Shown here piece after piece: positions 58,939-64,000 of a stretch of DNA of 64,000 nt (positions within the stretch are counted from its first letter, which is position 1; each line of letters opens with the position of its first letter). Where the stretch lies: contig JAANYP010007214.1 of NCBI GenBank assembly GCA_020465985.1, positions 62,001-126,000 on the forward strand, in the 5' to 3' direction. The stretch is from Centrapalus pauciflorus. Its lineage: Eukaryota; Streptophyta; Magnoliopsida; Asterales; Asteraceae. The notes below the pieces were generated by a model. It worked only from the letters and a program-made list of their open reading frames with translations. It did not search any database and was not told the origin of the DNA. The translations under genes and the position numbers were made by a program.

Positions 58939-58954
58939 TGGCGCCATCTGTGGG
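58939..58954 (+). other. Primer binding site of Tat element
   Basis: TGGCGCCATCTGTGGG lies two bases after the LTR end. TGGCGCC-type sites are usual in Tat and Athila elements; the exact tRNA was not checked. Confidence 0.75.
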
Positions 58955-59000
58955 ACACGACTCGTTACGGTGATACTAGCTTCGTTCTCAGAAGTCCAGA

Positions 59001-60870
59001 ATGGATAATTTGGATGTAGCCGAAACAGGTCCTCAAAACCTCCCAGGCATTGAGCAGCCTCCTCCGCAGGCGGGTCTCTAGACGCCCACGGAGGTAGCAA
59101 AACCTTCCCTAGCAGTCGAGACACCCCTTCCCTGTTTAGTTTCTGATGCAACCCCGCAGGTTATAAACCGTCAGTTCGTAGCAGCAAACTTTGAGCAGCT
59201 TCAAGCCCTCAAAGAACACTCTGGCTCTGTCGAGGCGCCGCTCCAAGACAGGAATAATGAAGTGATGATTGAATATGAAGATGTGGACTCGGAGGAAATG
59301 GACGAGCACATAGATACCCAGGAGTTGGGTGCGAGCGAAGGGCCAGCTCGTAGAACTCAAGAAGCCCAGGAGGCTAGGGCCAAGATGTCAGTTGGAAGCG
59401 AGGCCAACCCCCTTCCACGAATTGTGACTAAGAAGACGATGCAGGGGCTCGTACCTCCTTAACCACACCGCCTACTCTGGTGTCTCGAAGGGAGGGCCCC
59501 TTGCAAGGAAGAACCTCCGAGGCTCTGGGAGGTTCAAGAAGGATAGAACGCGTGGAACCACCGCCCCAAGTTAAGTTCACGAGCCAAGGACGTCGAGGGC
59601 TGGGAGAAGTGGTAATACCCACTAGAAGCAGGACTTCTCAGGGCCAACCCCGCAGGGATTTCCAGAAGGGACCTAACCCCCTTAACTTAGAACCTCACTT
59701 CCAGGAGGTTGACATGGAAGACCCTTCCCCATTCGTAGAGTGGATTGAAGACTACCCCCTCCCTGAGGGTCTGAAACTACCTTCAAACGTAGGGGTGTAC
59801 GATGGGACAGGGGATTCGGATGATCATTTGCGTTTGTTCGCAGGAGCCATGAAGATATCCAAATGGGTACCACCAGTAGCATGCCATATGTTTTCGATGA
59901 CACTTAAGGGCACTGCTCGTCTGTGGCTGGAGTCATTGCCCCCAGGTAGTATCAATAGCCTCGATGGGTTAAGAACGAAATTTCGTTCCAACTTTATGCA
60001 ACAGTAGAGGTACACCAAAACCCACCTGGAGCTTCACAATATCAAGCAAACTGAGGCGGAAGGTCTGCGAGCCTTCGTGGAAAGATACAATCTAGAGAGT
60101 CAGCAAATAAGGGGTTTGGGGATGACGCTAAAGTATCTGGTTTCATACAGGGACTTAGATATCGGCAGCTCGTGGAGTTCTTGTCTCAAGATCTCCCAGC
60201 CTCCTATCAGGAGTGTTTGGAAAAAAAACTTATGCTTACATACGGTCCAAAGAGCTGTCCATTCAAAATCAAACCCCTAGAAAGTCACATCAAGAAAGGA
60301 ATCACAAGTCTTACCAAAGCACGGAGCCTGACACCTCGTTCAGGAGTCGTCGTGACAGAGAGGAGAAATACACTTCATATGGTCGCAGGGAGGACAGGTA
60401 CAAGAGAAATGATGCTATCCTATTGCTTACTAAAACTCCTAGGGAAATCTTGGCAACGGAGGCGTTGGCCTCCTCGTTTAAGCCTCCGGCTCGCATGCAA
60501 GGCGACCCCAAAAAGAGAAACCAGACGGAATACTGTGAGTTTCATGAGGACAACGAGCACCATACCAATGATTGCATAGAGTTGCGCAAGCGCATTGAAG
60601 GTGCGATTAAAGTGGGGAAGCTCTCACACCTGGTTAGGGATATCAAGGGAAAATCGCAGTCTAAGGAGCAAAACCAAAAAAGGCGATACACCTGGCAGAA
60701 GGACAAGGCGCCCGATGGCTCGAAGCTAAATGAGCCTGTTGCGAAGATTCTTATGGTACGGGTAGCTAATGATGAAAGCCCCCTCAAGAAGAATAAGCCA
60801 TCGGCTGTCAATACCACGAAGATTAGTTTCCCTCCTGGGGGAATGACACATTGTGGGCCAGTAGTAATCA
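59001..60870 (+). pseudogene. Tat-type gag, degenerate
   Basis: The likely start is ATG 59001 (MDNLDVAETG). A TAG near 59082, a frameshift near 59465-59480 and a TAG at 60005-60007 break it, and further shifts follow near 60130-60210. The recognisable core runs from about 59750 (LKLPSNVGVYDGTGD) through DHLRLFAGAM and GTARLWLESLPPGSI to FRSNFMQQ. The C-terminal part has CEFHEDNEHHTNDC near 60530, which takes the place of a zinc knuckle in this group. The product would form the particle; it cannot be made here. Confidence 0.75.
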
Positions 60871-63800
60871 AGGCTATAATCGAGGACGTACGCGTTTGGA
60901 GAGTATACTTGGATGGGGAAGCGCATGTGATATTCTTTACGAGGACTGTTTTTTACGTATGCCTGATTCTGTACGGAAAAAATTGTGACCCGCTTCAACC
61001 CCTTTGAAAGGGTTCTCGGGAGAGATATCTTGGCCGCTGGGCAACCTCGCCTGCGAGCCTCCCTACGGCAAGGCCAGGTAGAAAGAGTGGAGTGGGTAAC
61101 CTTCCTCGTGGTACGTTCCAAGTCTTCGTATAATGCTATTTTGGGACGCCCTTCACTGGGAAAGTTGCAAGCCATTGTATCCACGGGGCACGGAATGGTG
61201 AAGAATCCTACCTCATGTGGCATCGCCACCATCTTGACAGAGCGTCTGGAGCAGGCGGAAGAATTTTCACAAGAGCAGAAATTAGTGAACACAAAGGTCG
61301 CGGATAAAGGAGGCCAGGTTGCAGACCACAACTGATGTGATTGTTAATCAAGACTACCCGGAACAGACGGTAGCTATAGGTGTCAACCTGTCGGAAGATA
61401 TAAAAAAGGAGGTCGAAGGTCTTTTGAAAAGAAACAAAGACGTTTTCGCCTGGACACCTGACAACATGACAGAGATTCCCCGGCAATTGGAAATGGAAGA
61501 GGGTAGAATAATCAAAACCACACACTCCCTATATATAGAGCCTCGCGCAACCCCCGTTTGCCAGAAGAAGAGACCCCTGGCCCGTGAACAAGACCAGACT
61601 ATATGTGAGGAGGTCACAAAGCTCGTAGCGGTTGGGATCCTAAGGGAAGTCAAATACCATACGTGGGTTGCAAACCCTGTTATGGTCCGCAAAACTGACG
61701 GGAGTTGGAGGATGTGAATTGATTTCAAGGATCTTAATAAGGCGTGCCCAAAGGATTGTTACCCCTTACCAGGGATTGATTGGAAGGTGGATCCCTGGTA
61801 GGTTTCCCGTACAAGTGTTTCCTTGACGCTTATAAGGGATATCATCAGATACGGATGGATGAAAGGGACGAAGACAAAACTGCGTTTCACACTAGCCAAG
61901 GCATCTTTTGTTACACCAAGATACCCTTCGGCTTGAAAAATGTGGGAGCCACATCCCAGCGTCTACTGGACCAGGTGTTTAAGGGTTAGATCGGGCGGAA
62001 CTTGGAAGTATACGTAGACGATATGGTGATCAAAAGCAGGACGGAGGGGTCTCTCCTGGAAGATATAGAAGAGACGTTTCAGGCGTTAAGGAAGGTCAAC
62101 ATGAAACAACCCGAAGAAATGTACGTTCGGGGTAGAGGAAGGTCATTTCCTAGGACACCTGATCACTAGGGACGCCATCAAGGCTAACCCGAAAAAGCCC
62201 CTCGCTATCGCAGATCTGGTGCCTCCCACTACTGTCAAGGAAGTCCAAAGCCTAAACGGCAAGCTAGCAGCACTGAGTCGCTTCTTATCCAAAGCGGCAG
62301 AAAGATCCTTACCGTTCTTCAAAACACTCAAGGGTACATTGGAAAAGAATGGTTTCAAATGGACGATTGAAGCGGATAACGCCTTCAAAGAGATGAAAAA
62401 GATAATAATGGAGCTTCCCGCAATTACTGCACCCATCCCAGGCGAGGAACAGGTCATGTACTTAGCCACGTCTGATGAAGCTATAAGTGTCATCCTGTTA
62501 GCTGAAAGGGGGAAAAGGCAGATGCCGGTATATTTCGTAAGCAGGACGTTGCAGGGGCCTGAGTTGAACTACCCACCTTTGGAGAAACTATCTTTAGCCC
62601 TAGTCAATGTGGCTAGGAAGCTGAGACGTTATTTTCAAGCACACAAGGTGGTAGTCTTGACGGACCAGCCGATTAGACAAGTTCTTCTGAAGCCAGAGAT
62701 GTTGGGTCGGCTTGCAAAGTGGGCAATTGAGCTGGGGGAACACAACATCGAGTTCCGACCCAGGTCTGCATATAAGGGGCAAATCTTAACTGATTTTCTG
62801 GCTGAGATGAACACTTCACTACCCACGACAACGGTGACGGTGACGAAAGCCACGGGCGCCTGGAGCTTGTATACGGACGGATCGTCTGGGTCGGAGGGCT
62901 CAGGGGCCGGTCTGATTCTAACAGATCCTGAGGGAAAAGAGCACACATATGATCTTCGTTTTAATTTCACTGCTTCTAACAACGAAGCCAAGTATGAAGC
63001 TTTAGTAGCTGGCCTGCGTATCGCCGCCTCCCTAGGGGTGGCAGACCTGCAGGTACACATTGATCCCACTCATGTGGTCAAATGCATCGATGTATCAACT
63101 AGTAACTAATCAGAAATCTTTGCAGGTATACGTCGATTCCCAGTTGGTAGCAAATCAGATCACGGGTCGTTTGAAGCAAGGGATAAAGCCATGATAGATT
63201 ATTTGGCAGAAGCCAGGCGCCTTATGACAAGTTTTACTAGCTGCAAGATATCCCAAATACCACGAGGTAAGAATAAGAAGGCGGATAAAGAGATTCTTGT
63301 ATAAGTACTTGAAGAAAGGTCCATAGCGGCTATGCCGGTCATGGAAATTCAGGAAGCAGGTCCCACCTGCATGACACCCATAAACGAGTACCTACTAAGC
63401 GGCACGTTGCCTGCAGATGAGAAGAAAGCAAGAAAGATTCGAGTCAAAGCGCATCGCTTCACCATCAAGGACGATATCATGTATCATAGGTCATACATAG
63501 GTCCCTGGTTTCGATGCGTAGGACCTACACAGGCTACCAACATTATCCAGGAGATGCATGAAGGCTCGTGTGGCATTCACTCAGGCACAAGGGTGATAGT
63601 CGAAAAAAATACTTCGGATGGGCTACTATTGGCCTCATATGAAAAGAGATACGGAAGAAGGGATTAGGAAGTGTCCGTCGTGCCAAATACACGCTCCTAT
63701 GGTCAGACAACCACAACATGAGCTAGTCCCTATTACTTCATCATGGCCATTCGCAAAATGGGGAATGACATCGTATGGCCGTTTTCCGAGGCACCTGGGA

Positions 63801-64000
63801 GAGTGAAGTTCCTTTTGGTGGCGGTTGATTATTTCTACAAGTGGGTGGAGGCAAAGCCTTTAGCAACAATCTCAGGAAAGAACGTACGTAACTTCGTCTG
63901 AGAGCACATTGTATGGCGCTTCGGTATTCCCAGGATAATGGTCAGTGACAATGGTAAACAATTTGCCGAGGAGCCATTCAAGTCCTGGTGTGAAGAGCTG
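60871..64000 (+). pseudogene. Tat-type pol, degenerate, runs off edge
   Basis: A protease remnant near 60905 reads VYLDGEAHVI, with the usual DSG-like core altered. RT lies at about 61330-62160 in three pieces, with TGA after SWRM (61715), a shift near 61780, a TAG after VFKG (61987) and YVDDMVIKS near 62015. The RT connection and first RNase H follow (62219 to about 62810). A second RNase H begins WSLYTDGSSG near 62860 and contains NNEAKYEAL. It is interrupted at 63053 by an intron-like insertion, then continues VYVDSQLVANQI to about 63300. Integrase zinc (GSCGIHSG to CPSCQIHAP, with a shift near 63610), AVDYFYKWVEA and SDNGKQF follow to the edge, with a TGA at 63899. No working Pol is possible. 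Confidence 0.8.
63053..63125 (+). other. Intron-like 73-nt insert in second RNase H
   Basis: It starts GTACAC after CAG and ends CTTTGCAG before GTATAC, with a branch-like ACTAAT about 20 nt upstream of the AG. Removing it joins ADLQ to VYVDSQLV in frame (phase 0). The donor side and the sequence after the acceptor are near-duplicates (GCAGGTACACATTGATCCCA and GCAGGTATACGTCGATTCCC), so it may be a tandem duplication that happens to have splice-like ends. Confidence 0.45.

Larger units (their letters stand above)
58377..64000 (+). mobile_element. Tat-lineage Gypsy element, 5' part
   Basis: LTR-like sequence with a TATA box, a TGGCGCC-type primer site, degenerate gag-pro-RT-RNase H, a second RNase H domain and the start of integrase. 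The second RNase H after the RT/RNase H module is a mark of the Tat group. The element runs off the right edge, so the 3' LTR is not visible. Many stops and shifts indicate an old copy. Confidence 0.8.

Overview
The window is nuclear DNA of a flowering plant, most likely a dicot and plausibly Asteraceae. The evidence is the AT-rich background, the almost unbroken carpet of LTR retrotransposons and DNA transposons, the initiator-tRNA-type primer sites, and a SIRE-type Copia element with an extra ORF of a kind I associate with Asteraceae genomes (family placement is from memory, not searched). No intact single-copy host gene is visible. The only host-gene sequence recognised is a broken 3' part of a VQ-motif gene carried inside a Mutator-like element.

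Layout. 1-4225: AT-rich spacer with transposon-arm debris, a possible hAT-like MITE, a G-rich minisatellite and a GTTC/GAAC-rich repeat. 4226-10962: old Copia-like, gag-only element whose 3' LTR is cut after 13 bp by the next element. 10963-17257: chromovirus Gypsy element (call it A), 5' LTR plus gag-pol, decayed and truncated in integrase. 17260-22219: gag-only Gypsy element (B) with deleted LTRs. 22384-36020: Mutator-like element (MULE) with an exact 9-bp target duplication (TTACAATTA). It contains a young minus-strand chromovirus (C; LTR, gag-pol, LTR, second partial gag) and the VQ fragment. 36403-40000: MULE-type and Tourist-type MITEs, two Helitron-like elements, a fold-back hairpin and a SINE-like piece. 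40727-42611: PIF/Harbinger transposon with its transposase. 42871-46339: MULE arms split by a solo LTR of family B. 46701-57900: a nest in which a Helitron-like shell holds a MULE (46945-57836, TSD TACATTTTA), which holds a SIRE-type Copia element (47775-56890, TSD GTTTT). 58377-64000: Tat-lineage Gypsy element running off the right edge.

The most interesting signals are these. Element A has a short GT-AG intron inside its reverse transcriptase; in sister element C it has lost its acceptor and become an open 81-nt in-frame insertion. The Tat element has a second intron-like insertion flanked by a tandem duplication. A MULE carries a captured VQ gene fragment. An internal polypurine tract followed by LTR-like sequence lies just before the accessory ORF of the Copia element. 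Several LTR families contain dense, family-specific short motif arrays. Boundaries were read by eye from terminal motifs and target duplications; no alignment or database search was run.
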